This document shows, in pieces, positions 34,390 to 43,598 of a stretch of DNA of 64,000 nucleotides. How positions within the stretch are numbered: position 1 is the stretch's first letter; each line of letters opens with the position of its first letter. Source of the stretch: Solwaraspora sp. WMMA2056 (GTDB taxonomy: Bacteria; Actinomycetota; Actinomycetes; Mycobacteriales; Micromonosporaceae); NCBI RefSeq assembly GCF_030345095.1, contig NZ_CP128360.1, positions 2,232,001 to 2,296,000 on the forward strand. Direction: 5' to 3'. The translations under genes and the position numbers were made by a program. Below the pieces are notes generated by a model. It ran no database searches. It was not told where the DNA came from and saw nothing but the letters and a program-made list of their open reading frames with translations.

Positions 34390-36282
34390 TCAGAGGCCGG
34401 CGGCGTGGGCGGCGGCGGTCCCGCCGACCACCGGCAGCACGATCCGGCTGGTCTTGAGCGCCACGTCGATGGTGGCCCGGGTCTGTACCGCCTGCGACGA
34501 ATACTGCGGGTAGGAGCCGACCAGGATCACCCCGATCCGGTGACCGGGGGCGAACACGTAGTCCTCGGGCAGCAGCGGGAAACTGAAGTTGTACGCCGTA
34601 CCCGGGGTCAGTGGCGCGTCGACCCGGATCGACTGTCGGTTGCTGGCGTCCATGATGCCCTTGGTGACCAGCTCGGTGTCGGCGGTGGCGACCCGCTTGG
34701 CGGTCTGTCGGAAGCAGCCGTCGTCGGTGGCGCTCGCCTCGCCCCAGCAGTCCTTCGTGGTCAGGGTGACGATGCCTTCGCCGGAGGCCCGGTGCGCCAC
34801 CCGTTCGGCGGTGCCGTAGTCGACCAGGATCGCCCCGAGGTGGGTGTCGGTCTGGTCGGCGGCGGCCCGGATTCGGATCTGCGGGGTGCCGGAGACGTGC
34901 AGCGGCGCGGTCAGCGGCTCGGAGAGGTAGACCAACCGGTGGGGCTGGAGCGCCTCCGGGTTGCCGATCATCGTGCTCTGGCTCTGCGTCGGGTTGTCCT
35001 GGAAACTCTCGGTGGTCGGCTTGGCAACCGGGACCAGGCCGAGGCCGCCTGCACCGGCCGCGCCGGGCTGCAGGAAGATCTCCGTTTCGGCGGTGCCGGG
35101 CACCGGCCAGTCGGCGTACGTCTGCCACACGTCGGCGGCCCGCTCCACGTCGACCATCGGCTCGTCCATGATCCCGTTGGGCACCTGGTGCAGCCAGAAG
35201 TCGAACCAGCGGTGCAGGGTGTCCACCCATTCGGCGCGCCGGAAGTCGAACGGGTCGACGTGCCCGGTCTGGGTGATCCACAGCTTGCGGGTCACGTCGT
35301 GCTCGGCGAGGGCGTACCAGAACTTGCTCATGTGGTCGGCGCGCACGTTGTCGTCGTTGATCCCGTGCACCAGGAACACACTCGCGGTGATCTTGTCGAC
35401 CTTCTTGACGTAGCTGCGTTCGTTCCAGAAGGCCGTGTAGTCGCCGTGCTCGTCGCCGTCGGCGGCGGCCAGCGCGTCGCGCACCGGTTTGCAGTACGCC
35501 CGCCGGTCCGGGTTGGTCACCACGTTCGCCAGGTACGACGGGTAGTCGTTGCCCCGGGTCACCACCCCGTTGCTGCGCACGTAGTCGTAGTACTCCGACG
35601 GGCCGCCGATCGGCACGATCGTGGTCAGCCCCTTGACACCGGTCACCGCCGTCGCCATCGCCAGCGAGCCGTCGTACGACTTGCCGATCATGCCGGTGTG
35701 GCCGTTGTGCCAGTCGGCGGTGACCACCGCGCCGGCCGCGTCACGGGCCACCGCCCGACCGTTGAGCCAGTTGACCGCCTGCTTGGCGCTGAGGTTGTCC
35801 TGGTTGGCGTTGGTGGTCGGGCAGCCGGTGGAGGCACCGGTGCCGACCATGTCCAACAGGATGACCGCGTACCCGCGCGGCACGAAGTAGTTGTCGTAGA
35901 ACAGCGGCCAGGTGTCGAGCAGCCCGTCGCCGTCGAGGTCCTGCTTGCACTGCGCGTCGTTGCCCCGGCACAGCGTCGTGTAGTACGGGCTGGCGTCCAT
36001 GATGACCGGCACCCGCAGCCCGTCGGCGGTGGCTGCCGGGCGGATGACGTCGAAGGCGATGATGTCGCGCAGCCCGTCACCGTCGCTGTCGAAGGTCGAG
36101 TCGATGAACAGTTTCTCCCGGATCGCGTCCGCGTAGCCGAAGACCGGCTGCGTGACGCCGTCGGACACCACGATCGACGGGGCCGGTCGGGCGTACGCCG
36201 GTGACGACGCGCCGAATCCGGCCACCACGGCCAGTGGCAGGACCAGGGTGGCGGCCCCCCACGATCTGCCGATACGTCCCAT
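34390..36282 (-). CDS. Secreted Xaa-Pro dipeptidyl-peptidase-like S15 hydrolase
   Basis: 630-residue exported serine hydrolase. A signal peptide (MGRIGRSWGAATLVLPLAVV) precedes an alpha/beta-hydrolase domain with nucleophile motif GMIGKSYDGSLA, acid NDDNVRADH and the histidine in QTGHVDPFDF. A C-terminal galactose-binding-like jelly-roll domain (PLHVSGTPQIRIRAAADQTD in part, YVFAPGHRIGVILVGS) is typical of S15/CocE proteins. DSDGDGLRD resembles a calcium loop. ATG 36282 has AAAGGAG 5 bp upstream; a GTG at 36288 would overlap that site. It would cut X-Pro dipeptides or related esters outside the cell. Confidence 0.9.
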   Translation of the reverse strand: MGRIGRSWGAATLVLPLAVVAGFGASSPAYARPAPSIVVSDGVTQPVFGYADAIREKLFIDSTFDSDGDGLRDIIAFDVIRPAATADGLRVPVIMDASPYYTTLCRGNDAQCKQDLDGDGLLDTWPLFYDNYFVPRGYAVILLDMVGTGASTGCPTTNANQDNLSAKQAVNWLNGRAVARDAAGAVVTADWHNGHTGMIGKSYDGSLAMATAVTGVKGLTTIVPIGGPSEYYDYVRSNGVVTRGNDYPSYLANVVTNPDRRAYCKPVRDALAAADGDEHGDYTAFWNERSYVKKVDKITASVFLVHGINDDNVRADHMSKFWYALAEHDVTRKLWITQTGHVDPFDFRRAEWVDTLHRWFDFWLHQVPNGIMDEPMVDVERAADVWQTYADWPVPGTAETEIFLQPGAAGAGGLGLVPVAKPTTESFQDNPTQSQSTMIGNPEALQPHRLVYLSEPLTAPLHVSGTPQIRIRAAADQTDTHLGAILVDYGTAERVAHRASGEGIVTLTTKDCWGEASATDDGCFRQTAKRVATADTELVTKGIMDASNRQSIRVDAPLTPGTAYNFSFPLLPEDYVFAPGHRIGVILVGSYPQYSSQAVQTRATIDVALKTSRIVLPVVGGTAAAHAAGL

Positions 36283-36412
36283 CCACACTCCTTTATAGGC
36301 TGGAGTGTCAGGCTAGGCAGGCCGTGGCGGCCGGGACTATCGGCAACTGTCGGAAAACACCGCGCCGGTACGCAGCAGTTGCCGCCAGCGGGTGCGTCGA
36401 CCCGGCGGCGGG

Positions 36413-37639
36413 TCAGCCGCCGAGGGTGGTCAGCTCGGAGACCACGACGTTGGCCAGCGCCCGGCCGTCGCGGCGGACCTGCCGCAGGTACCACTTCTGG
36501 ATCGGCGCGTGGGTGGTCTTGGCGAACTGCCACGGCCCGCGCGGGCTGGTGAGCTGCCCGAGGTTGGCGATCGCCGCGTTGATCTGCGCCGGCGTCGGGT
36601 TGGTCCCGGCGGCGGCGATCGCCCGGTCCAGCACGGCCGCCGCGTCGTACGACGCCATCACGATCGAGGTGGGCACCCGGCCGGGGTAGGCCGCGTTCCA
36701 CGCGGCGACGAACTCCCGGTTGGCCGCGTTGTCCAGGTCGGGCGAGTAGTTCAGCCCGTTGTAGATGCCCTCCGCCGCCTCGCCCTGCGCCTCCAGACTC
36801 GCCGGTTCGGTGACGAAGCCGGCCGCGTAGAGCGGCAGGTCGGCCACGTCCGACTCGGCGTACTGCTGCACGAAGGAGATGGCGCTCTGGGCGTCGAAGA
36901 AGCAGTAGATCGCGTCGGCGTCGGACTCGGCGATCTCCTCCAGGTACGGCTGGAAGTCGGTGGTGCCGGGGAACGGGGAGAACACCGCCTGCCCGCCGGG
37001 GTTGGCGATCCGGCCACCGAGTCCTTTGAAGGTGTCGACGAAGCCGCGTAGCTCGTCGCGGCCGCCCTGGAAGTCCGGCCCGATCGCGTACACCCGGCCG
37101 TTGCCGACCTCCTGCTTGACGAACGGTGCCATGGCGACGCCCGGTTCCTCGGAGAGCAGATTGGTGTGCCAGACGTAGGTCACGTCGTCGATCTCGGGGC
37201 GGCCCAGCCCGCCGACCAGCGGCACCTGGCGTTCGTTGATCAGCGGCAGGATGGCGGTGACGTTTCCGCCGTTGATGATGCCGGTGATCGCCGAGACGCC
37301 GTCCTGCTCCAGCAGCCGGGTGGCGGACTCGACGGCCACCTGAGGGTCGTAGCCTTCGTCGGCGACGACCATTTCGGCCGGGTGGCCGCCGAGTTGGCCG
37401 CCGTGCATGTCCAGGTAGAGCTGGAATCCGTCGCGCAGCTCGGAGCCGGGTGCCTCGAGCTGGCCGTCGATGTTGGCGAGCATTCCGATCTTGATCAGCT
37501 GCGGGGCGTCGTCCGCGCCGCCGAAGCAGCCGGCGGTGCCGGCGACGAGTACGCCGACCAGGCCGGCCGCGAGCAGCCGGTGACCGGCCCGGGTCAGGTG
37601 CGGCCGCTGCCACGAGGTTGGGCGTCGCATCTCGATCAC
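36413..37639 (-). CDS. Branched-chain-amino-acid-type substrate-binding lipoprotein
   Basis: 408-residue type I periplasmic-binding-fold protein. A lipoprotein signal ends in lipobox GTAGC, followed by IKIGMLANIDGQLEAPG, EMVVADEGYDPQVAVE, ITGIINGGNVTAILPL, YAIGPDFQGGRDELRGF and PTSIVMASYDAAAVLDRAI. This is LivJ/AmiC-like. No permease or ATPase gene is near; it is instead coupled to a roadblock protein (GTGA overlap) and a nitrate-sensing kinase. A sensory rather than transport role is therefore plausible. GTG 37639 or ATG 37630 could start it. Confidence 0.87.
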   Translation of the reverse strand: MIEMRRPTSWQRPHLTRAGHRLLAAGLVGVLVAGTAGCFGGADDAPQLIKIGMLANIDGQLEAPGSELRDGFQLYLDMHGGQLGGHPAEMVVADEGYDPQVAVESATRLLEQDGVSAITGIINGGNVTAILPLINERQVPLVGGLGRPEIDDVTYVWHTNLLSEEPGVAMAPFVKQEVGNGRVYAIGPDFQGGRDELRGFVDTFKGLGGRIANPGGQAVFSPFPGTTDFQPYLEEIAESDADAIYCFFDAQSAISFVQQYAESDVADLPLYAAGFVTEPASLEAQGEAAEGIYNGLNYSPDLDNAANREFVAAWNAAYPGRVPTSIVMASYDAAAVLDRAIAAAGTNPTPAQINAAIANLGQLTSPRGPWQFAKTTHAPIQKWYLRQVRRDGRALANVVVSELTTLGG

Positions 37640-38040
37640 AGGATCCGCAGCAGTTCGGCCCGCACGGCCGGGGTGAGCGCCTCGCCCATCCGGTTCGCCA
37701 GGTCGGTCATCTCGTACGAGACCTGCCCGACGTCGCAGGTGGGGGAGGCGAGGACCAGCAGTGAGGCCCCGTCGCTGAAGGCCATACAGAACATGAAACC
37801 GCCGTCCATCTGGGTCACGTTGGAGATCACCTCACCGGCCTCGAAGAAGCGGGCCGCCCCGACCAGCAGGGCGATCAGGCCGCTTCCGGTGGCGGCGAGC
37901 TGGTCGGCGCGGTCGCGGGGCAGTCCGTAGTTGTGCGCCAGGACCAGCCCGTCGGTGGAGATGGCGAGGGCGTGGCTGACTTCCGGGGTCTGGCTGACGA
38001 AGTGCTGCAGCAGCCAGCTCAGGTCGTTCGGGCTTGTCAC
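37636..38040 (-). CDS. Roadblock/LC7 (MglB-like) protein
   Basis: 134 residues starting at GTG 38040 with GGAG 8 bp upstream. Roadblock fold signatures: LSWLLQHFVSQTPEVSHALAISTDGLVLAH in pieces (SWLLQHFVSQTP, AISTDGLVLA), QMDGGFMFCMAFSDGASLLVLA and YEMTDLANRMGEALTP. In actinomycete conservons such proteins are CvnB, encoded next to a nitrate-sensing histidine kinase (CvnA) and followed by a DUF742 protein and a small GTPase. Here the last two are absent and a binding lipoprotein takes their place. Confidence 0.9.
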   Translation of the reverse strand: MTSPNDLSWLLQHFVSQTPEVSHALAISTDGLVLAHNYGLPRDRADQLAATGSGLIALLVGAARFFEAGEVISNVTQMDGGFMFCMAFSDGASLLVLASPTCDVGQVSYEMTDLANRMGEALTPAVRAELLRIL

Positions 38041-38072
38041 GGTGTCGCTCCAGGTCGGATGAGGAATCAGCG

Positions 38073-40754
38073 TCAGGAGGTGGCGGCTGGCGCACGCCGT
38101 CCGGCGACGCCCTTCGCGTAGGCCGACATGGCCGCCGACACCGCGCCGGGGTCGAGCTTGCGGGCGGCGGCGGGCGCGGGTTGCGGCGCGTCGGGGATCA
38201 GGTGGTGCTGCGGTACGCGGCGCGGCAGCAGCCCGTCGGGTGCGGGTGTCGGGGCGGGCGGGGGTTCGCTGGCCTCGGCCCATCGCCGGCCGCCGTCGTC
38301 CGGCCAGGTGACGATGACTGCTTCACCGTCCAGAGCGGTGCGGAACCAGCCGTTCACTGTCCGCCGGTCGCCGGTCGCCGCCGGGTTGCCGGTCGCCGCT
38401 CCGTCGGAGTGCGTCGAGGTGGCGACGCCGATCGCGGCCGTCGGCGCGGGCACCGACGTGGCTGCCGGTGCCGGGGCGACCGCCGGCGCGGTCAGTGGCG
38501 CGGACGGCGGCATGGCCGGCGCGGACGGCGGCGCGGCCAGCGGCGTGGCTGCCGGTGCCGGGGCGACCGCCGGCGCGGTCAGTGGCGCGGGCACGGGGTT
38601 CGGCGTCGGCGTCGGTGTCGGCGCGGGGCGGAACAGCGGCGCCGGGGCGCTGGCGACGGCGCGGCCGGCACCGACCACGGCGCGGCCGGCTCCGATCGCG
38701 GGGTACGGCGGGACACCGTCGACGGCTCCCGGTGCGGTGGATCGGCCGCCGACCATCGACGGCCGGACCTGGGCCGCGACCGGCATCGGTTCGGGCTGTG
38801 CGACCGGCCGTCGGGTGACCACCGCCGCGGGCATGATCACCTCGGCCACGGTGCCGCCGGCCGGCCCGGGGTGCAGTTCGATCCGGATCCGGTGCCGGCT
38901 GGCCAACCGGGCGACCACGGCCAACCCCATCGCCCGTACGCCGGACACGTCGACCGATCCGGGGCTGGCGAGCTGTGCGTTGAGTTGCTCGCAGCGCTGG
39001 GCGGAGAGCCCGACCCCCCGGTCCACCACCTCGACGATGGCGCGGTCGGCCAGGGCGTGACCGCTGACCAGTACCTCGGTCTCCGGTGGCGAGTACCGGG
39101 TCGCGTTGTCCAGGAGTTCGGCGAGCAGGTGCGCGACCTCGTCGACCGCGGTGGCGACGACGGACAGTTCCCGGTCGACGGTGCCGATGCGGACCCGGGT
39201 GTAGTGCTCGATCTGCGACAGCGCGGCCTGGATGACGCTGTCGAGCGGCACCGCCTCCTGGCGTACCCGGGAGATGCCGGAACCGCCGAGCACCAGCAGG
39301 CTCTGGTTGATCCGGGCCATCCGGGTCGCGAGGTGGTCCAACCGGTACAGCTGCTCCAGCCGGTCCGGGTCGGTCTCGTCGCGCTCCACCTCGTCGACCT
39401 GGGCGAGCATCGCGTCGACCAGTCGCTGCTCACGACGGGACAGGTGGACGAAGATCTCTGCGACGTTGGCCCGCAGTACGGCCTGCACGCCGGCGACCCG
39501 GACCGCTTCGCGGTGCAGCGCACGGGTGGCGGTCGCCACTTCGGCGATCTCGTCGGTGCCGGTGATCGGGAACTCCGAGACCGACCGGTCGGCCACTTCG
39601 TCGGGTCGTACCGTGCCCGCCGGGGCCGCGTCGAGTTCGCGCACCACGGCCGGCAGCCGGTCGTACGCCACCGTGGTGACGATGTTGCGCAGGCTGCGTA
39701 GCCGCTTGGTGATCCGTCGGGCCACCACACCGGTGAGGACCGCGGTGAGGACCAGTACGAGCAGGATGCCGGTGCCCTGCAGGATCGCGGTGTAGAGGCG
39801 CTGTTGACGTTCGGTGGCGACGGCGTCGGCCACCGCGACGTCCATCTCGCGTTGGATGCCGTACAGCTGGCCGATCCACCCGTCGGTGGCTTCGATCCAG
39901 ACGTCCCGGTCGAGGGCGAACCGTTCCCCGGGCAGCGTCCGACCCACCTGGTCCTGGAGTCGCTGGCCGGCGACGACCTGCGGGTCGGTGCCGATCTGTT
40001 CCCAGCGCACCACCCACTGCGGGTCGGCGAGGTCCAGGAACGAGGTGCTGGCCTCGACGAAGCGGGCCTGCGCGCCAGCGCTCTCCTGTTGGCCGGCGGC
40101 GGTGAGTTCACCGCCGACCAGGCTCCGCAGCACGATGATCTGCAACTGCCCGATCGCCTCGCCCGCCTCCGACACCGCCACCGCCGCGCGTACCTCGTCG
40201 GCGGTCTGTGCCGAGGTCTCGGCGACCACCGAGGTACGGAAGGCGAGCAGGTCGGCGATGAGGATCCGGTAGCTGAAGGCGATCGCGGACAGCGACACCC
40301 GTGGGCTGGACCGGACCTGTTCGCGGACGGTGGCCAGGGCGTTCAGCCCGGCGTCGACCCGCTGCAGCACCGCGCTGTCGGTGTCCACCTCACCGCGTTG
40401 CTGCTGGAAGGCGGCGATCGCCGCGTCGGTACGGACGACCTGTTCGGCGTAGCTGGCGCTGGCGGTCTCACTGCCGGTGGTCAGCTCGGCGGCGGCGACG
40501 ACGCGTTCGGACTGCAGGGCTCGGGCCAGCGCACCGGCCTCGGTGGACAGCAGCGCCAACTCGGAGGCCCGGTCGGCGGTCAGGACCTGGCGTACCGTGC
40601 CCTGCAGCGCCAGCCCGGCGAACCCGATCACGGCGACCAGCGGTACGGCCACCAGGAAACGCAGCAGGCCGACGATGCTGCCGCCGCCGATCCGCCACCG
40701 ATGGCGTGCACCCGAGTCGCTGGGCACCCTGCCTGCCGTCAAGGCCCGTGTCAA
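38073..40754 (-). CDS. Nitrate/nitrite-sensing histidine kinase (conservon CvnA-like)
   Basis: 893-residue membrane kinase. A helix at about 29-49, an extracytoplasmic nitrate-sensing (NIT) domain (about 60-310), a second helix (ILQGTGILLVLVLTAVLTGV), a HAMP-like linker and a HATPase_c domain (LLAELLDNATRYSPPET, VVDRGVGLS, AMGLAVVARLASRH) are visible. No clear phospho-accepting His box of the HisKA type was found, as is common in CvnA proteins. The last 230 residues are Pro/Ala-rich with a repeated APLTAPAVAPAPAAT and end SAAMSAYAKGVAGRR. TTG 40754 has GGAG 7 bp upstream; a GTG farther in is an alternative. No response regulator is coupled. Confidence 0.88.
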   Translation of the reverse strand: MTRALTAGRVPSDSGARHRWRIGGGSIVGLLRFLVAVPLVAVIGFAGLALQGTVRQVLTADRASELALLSTEAGALARALQSERVVAAAELTTGSETASASYAEQVVRTDAAIAAFQQQRGEVDTDSAVLQRVDAGLNALATVREQVRSSPRVSLSAIAFSYRILIADLLAFRTSVVAETSAQTADEVRAAVAVSEAGEAIGQLQIIVLRSLVGGELTAAGQQESAGAQARFVEASTSFLDLADPQWVVRWEQIGTDPQVVAGQRLQDQVGRTLPGERFALDRDVWIEATDGWIGQLYGIQREMDVAVADAVATERQQRLYTAILQGTGILLVLVLTAVLTGVVARRITKRLRSLRNIVTTVAYDRLPAVVRELDAAPAGTVRPDEVADRSVSEFPITGTDEIAEVATATRALHREAVRVAGVQAVLRANVAEIFVHLSRREQRLVDAMLAQVDEVERDETDPDRLEQLYRLDHLATRMARINQSLLVLGGSGISRVRQEAVPLDSVIQAALSQIEHYTRVRIGTVDRELSVVATAVDEVAHLLAELLDNATRYSPPETEVLVSGHALADRAIVEVVDRGVGLSAQRCEQLNAQLASPGSVDVSGVRAMGLAVVARLASRHRIRIELHPGPAGGTVAEVIMPAAVVTRRPVAQPEPMPVAAQVRPSMVGGRSTAPGAVDGVPPYPAIGAGRAVVGAGRAVASAPAPLFRPAPTPTPTPNPVPAPLTAPAVAPAPAATPLAAPPSAPAMPPSAPLTAPAVAPAPAATSVPAPTAAIGVATSTHSDGAATGNPAATGDRRTVNGWFRTALDGEAVIVTWPDDGGRRWAEASEPPPAPTPAPDGLLPRRVPQHHLIPDAPQPAPAAARKLDPGAVSAAMSAYAKGVAGRRAPAATS

Positions 40755-41103
40755 CTGCGAACTCCGTCCCCTGAGTTGCCGCCGTCAGTCGCCGCAGATG
40801 TCGGTGAATGTAGCTAAACCGATCCGTGTGCGGGCGTTGACCCCGCGTCAGGGCGCATTCGTACCATGCGACGTGAGTCGGATTCCAGACTCTTGGTCGG
40901 CGTTCGGGCGGGATTGACGGGCCGGCCCGTCCGGATCGCGCAACGGTCGACCACAGGTCCACCGATCGACCGGTTGCCGGCACGTCCGGTCGTCCGCACG
41001 TGCACCCACGTCGGCGTAAAGCCGCAGGCCCGGTGGCGCGCCGTGGGCGCGTTCCCACGACGATCGACAGCGGCACCCACAGCGGCAGCGGGCGGGTCCT
41101 ACG
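40755..41103. promoter_or_regulatory. Divergent intergenic region upstream of kinase operon and hypothetical gene
   Basis: 349 bp with no supported gene. It must contain promoters for the leftward kinase/roadblock/lipoprotein operon and probably the rightward hypothetical gene. A perfect 16-bp palindrome GACGGGCCGGCCCGTC occupies 40916-40931 near its centre. No strong -35/-10 pair was singled out. Confidence 0.4.
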
Positions 41104-42009
41104 ATGCCGCAGGTGCACAGGATGGACGAGCCGGTCGCCGGCGGTGCGTGGCAGGCGCTCGTCTGCGACGTCGCCGCACCGCGTCGGCCGGGCCTGCGGG
41201 TGCGGGTGGCCGGTGCCGGCCGGTTGCTGCTGGAGCAGGCCGGCAGCCCGGTGCTGTTCGCCGTCGTCGCGGCCGATCACGGCGGCGTCGACTACGTGCG
41301 TACCGGCCGGTTCGTCGCCCCGGTCCCGCCGGTGCGGGCGGCGCAGGCCAGGTCGGTCGGGCTGCGTACCGGCGACGGAGCCTGGCATGCCCGGTGGGCG
41401 CACCGGTTCGCCACCGCGTTGGACGCGGCCCCGCTCGGCCCGCTGCACGATGGACGGTGGGTGATCAGCCGGCCGGTGGCCGACCCGGCGGTCACCCCGC
41501 TGCCGGACGACCCGGGCGTCATCGACTGGTTCGCCGCCCGCGACCCCGGCCAGGTGCTGCCGCTGCGCCGGCTCGGGGCACCGGACGATCCCCGGGTCCG
41601 GGCGTACCGTAAGCAGGTCCGCGACGACACGCTCGCGCCGGTGCTGCTGTGGTGGATCAGCGGCCTGGACAGCTACGTCCTGCTCGACGGGCACGACCGG
41701 CTGGTCGCCGCGCACGCCGAGGGTGGCCAGCCGCCGGTGCTGGCCCTGTCGCTTTCGTCGGCCCGGCGGGTCGCCGTCGAGACGGAGGCCGCGCTGCGGG
41801 ACTACGAGGCGACGACTGAGCGGATGCGGCGGCTGGTCGAGGCCGGCACGCCGGGGGCGGCCGACGCGGTGGTCGCGGTCACCCGGCGGTACGCCGCGCG
41901 GCTGGCGACGATCCGGTCCGGTCACGCCGCCACCCGGGCCTGGCCGCTGCCCGGCGGTTCGCGGCGCTGGTCGGAGTTGGCGCGCGGCTACGCCGTTGCG
42001 TCGTCGTAG
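41104..42009 (+). CDS. Conserved hypothetical protein, 301 residues
   Basis: Not recognised. A soluble-looking protein with no signal peptide or helices. The central segment LWWISGLDSYVLLDGHDRLVAAHAEGG recalls the substrate loop of ParB/sulfiredoxin-like folds (DGHxRL), but the rest does not match that family by eye. The N-terminus has ALVCDVAAPRRPGLRVRV and LLLEQAGSPVLFAVVA, and the C-terminal third is helical and charged. ATG 41104 or 41122 could be the start. Codon usage is typical of the genome. The 3' end overlaps the convergent HxlR gene by 22 bp. Function cannot be assigned. Confidence 0.7.
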   Translation: MPQVHRMDEPVAGGAWQALVCDVAAPRRPGLRVRVAGAGRLLLEQAGSPVLFAVVAADHGGVDYVRTGRFVAPVPPVRAAQARSVGLRTGDGAWHARWAHRFATALDAAPLGPLHDGRWVISRPVADPAVTPLPDDPGVIDWFAARDPGQVLPLRRLGAPDDPRVRAYRKQVRDDTLAPVLLWWISGLDSYVLLDGHDRLVAAHAEGGQPPVLALSLSSARRVAVETEAALRDYEATTERMRRLVEAGTPGAADAVVAVTRRYAARLATIRSGHAATRAWPLPGGSRRWSELARGYAVASS

Positions 42010-42362
42010 CGTCGGCGGGCGCGTTCGACTTCGGGGTAGTTGGCGGCGGTCCAGCCGAACAGGGCGTCAACGAGGTCCTGCAGGGTCTTGCCCAGCGGGG
42101 CGACCCGGTACTCGACGGCGAGTGGGCGGGTGCCGGTGACGACCCGTTCGACCATCCCGTTGCGTTCGAGCCGGCGCAGCGTGGCGGTCAGCGACTTCTG
42201 GGTGACCGCCGGGATCGCCCGGCGGAGTTCGTTGAACCGCAGCGGTCGCTCGCAGAGTGTCTCGAGCACCCGCAGTGACCATTTGTCGAGCACCTGGTCG
42301 AGTAGTTCCCGTTGTTCGACGCTGAGCGGGGAGTCAGTGGGTGGGCGGGTGGTCTCCGGCAT
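41988..42362 (-). CDS. HxlR-family winged-helix regulator
   Basis: 124 residues from ATG 42362 (MPETTRPP). HxlR pattern: LLDQVLDKWSLRVLETLCERPLRFNELRRAI in pieces (DKWSLRVLETL, RPLRFNELRRA), PAVTQKSLTATLRRLERNGMVER and VEYRVAPLGKTLQDLVDALFGW. The Cys found in redox-sensing members is at LETLCERP, not at the N-terminus. It is divergent from a RidA-family gene over an ATACC/GGTAT palindrome and probably represses it. An upstream ATG at 42440 would run through that operator and is less likely. Confidence 0.88.
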   Translation of the reverse strand: MPETTRPPTDSPLSVEQRELLDQVLDKWSLRVLETLCERPLRFNELRRAIPAVTQKSLTATLRRLERNGMVERVVTGTRPLAVEYRVAPLGKTLQDLVDALFGWTAANYPEVERARRRYDDATA

Positions 42363-42392
42363 GACACCTAGTATCGTTGAAGTTCCCTTCTG

Positions 42393-42415
42393 ATACCAGG
42401 TATAAATTCGATACC
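42393..42415. promoter_or_regulatory. Probable HxlR operator
   Basis: ATACC-A-GGTAT (42393-42403) is a perfect palindrome, and a second ATACC (42411-42415) forms another inverted pair with the same GGTAT. It lies in the A+T-rich 80-bp space between the divergent HxlR and RidA genes, the usual position for HxlR binding. Confidence 0.65.
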
Positions 42416-42442
42416 TATTCGGGTCGACGAAGGGAACCATCC

Positions 42443-42856
42443 GTGAGCGTGCAACTGTTCTCCCCGGAGGGGATGGCCCAGCCCGTCCCGTACCACCACG
42501 TGTCGGTCGCCACCGGCACCCGCCACGTGCACGTCGCCGGCCAGGTCGGCCGCGACGCCGACGGCAAGCCGGTCGGCGACGCCGACGACCTCGCCGACCA
42601 GGTCGCGCAGGCGCTGCGCAACACCGCGCGTGGTCTCGCCGGTGCCGGCGCGGGCTTCGCCGACGTCGTCCGACTCCGGTTCTACGTCACCCGCTGGACG
42701 CCGGAGCAGATGGACGAGTTCATGGCCGGCGTGGCCCGGGTGGCCGACGAGGTCGGCCTCCCGCAGCCGCTGCCGCCGTCGTCGCTGATCGGCGTCGAGG
42801 TGCTGTACGCACCGGACGTACGCGTCGAGATCGAAGCCGACGCCCTCCTCGACTGA
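42443..42856 (+). CDS. RidA-family protein (YjgF/YER057c/UK114)
   Basis: 137-residue RidA-like enamine/imine deaminase fold. Motifs: YHHVSVATGTRHVHVAGQVGRD in pieces (HVHVAGQVGRD), DQVAQALRNTARGLAGAG, DVVRLRFYVTRW, PPSSLIGVEVLYAPDVRVEIEA in pieces (SSLIGVEVLYAP). The catalytic Arg typical of true RidA (around the RVEIEA strand) is present as DVRVEIE. GTG 42443 with AGGGAA upstream. Divergent from its likely regulator HxlR. It may remove reactive enamines or act on an unknown metabolite. Confidence 0.88.
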   Translation: MSVQLFSPEGMAQPVPYHHVSVATGTRHVHVAGQVGRDADGKPVGDADDLADQVAQALRNTARGLAGAGAGFADVVRLRFYVTRWTPEQMDEFMAGVARVADEVGLPQPLPPSSLIGVEVLYAPDVRVEIEADALLD

Positions 42857-42893
42857 CCGGCCCCGGGTCGGGACCCGGGGCCGGGCTGCGTCG

Positions 42894-43598
42894 TCAGCGG
42901 GGCACCAGCCCGTTCTGGTACGCCCACACCACCGTCTGCAGCCGGTCCCGTACCCCGATCTTCGCCATCGCCCGCCCCAGGTGCGACTTGACGGTGCTGG
43001 TCTCGATGAACAGCTCGTCGGCGATCTCGTTGTTGGACAGGCCCTTGGCGAGCAGCCGGACGATCTCGGCCTCCCGCGGGGTGAGCTGCTGCGCGGCCGC
43101 CGACTCCGTCGGTGCCGCTGCCGCCCGCCGTCGGGCGAACTCGGCGATCACCCGGCGGGTCACCGTCTGATCGACCAGGCCGTAGCCGCTGGCCAGCCGG
43201 CGGATCGCGTCGACCAGCTCCTCCGGCTCGCAGTCCTTGAGGATGAAACCGCTGGCCCCGGATTCGAGCGCGCCGAAGACGTACTCGTCGAGGTCGAACG
43301 TGGTCACCACCAGGACGGCCGGTGCCCGCTCACCCGCCTCGGCCAGGATCTGCCGGGTCGCGGTGAGTCCGTCCCCGCCGGGCATCCGCACGTCCATGCA
43401 GATCACGTCGGGCCGTAGCTGCCGGGCGGTGGTGACCGCCGCCGACCCGCTGGACGCCTCCGCCACCACCTCGATGTCGGCGGCCTGCTCCAGCAGCACC
43501 CGGAAACCGGCCCGCACCACCGCCTGGTCGTCGACCAGCATCACCCGGATCGTCCCGGTGCCGCCGGCGGCCCCGCTGCCCATCTGTGTCCCGGTCAC
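42894..43598 (-). CDS. NarL/LuxR-family response regulator
   Basis: 234-residue two-component regulator. The receiver domain has [14 protein letters not shown], the phospho-acceptor in [12 protein letters not shown] (D69), VVTTFD and [10 protein letters not shown]. The output domain is a LuxR-type helix-turn-helix ([26 protein letters not shown] in pieces: [29 protein letters not shown]). GTG 43598 overlaps the kinase stop (GTGA). Together they probably control the upstream serine hydrolase. Confidence 0.94.
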   Translation of the reverse strand: MTGTQMGSGAAGGTGTIRVMLVDDQAVVRAGFRVLLEQAADIEVVAEASSGSAAVTTARQLRPDVICMDVRMPGGDGLTATRQILAEAGERAPAVLVVTTFDLDEYVFGALESGASGFILKDCEPEELVDAIRRLASGYGLVDQTVTRRVIAEFARRRAAAAPTESAAAQQLTPREAEIVRLLAKGLSNNEIADELFIETSTVKSHLGRAMAKIGVRDRLQTVVWAYQNGLVPR

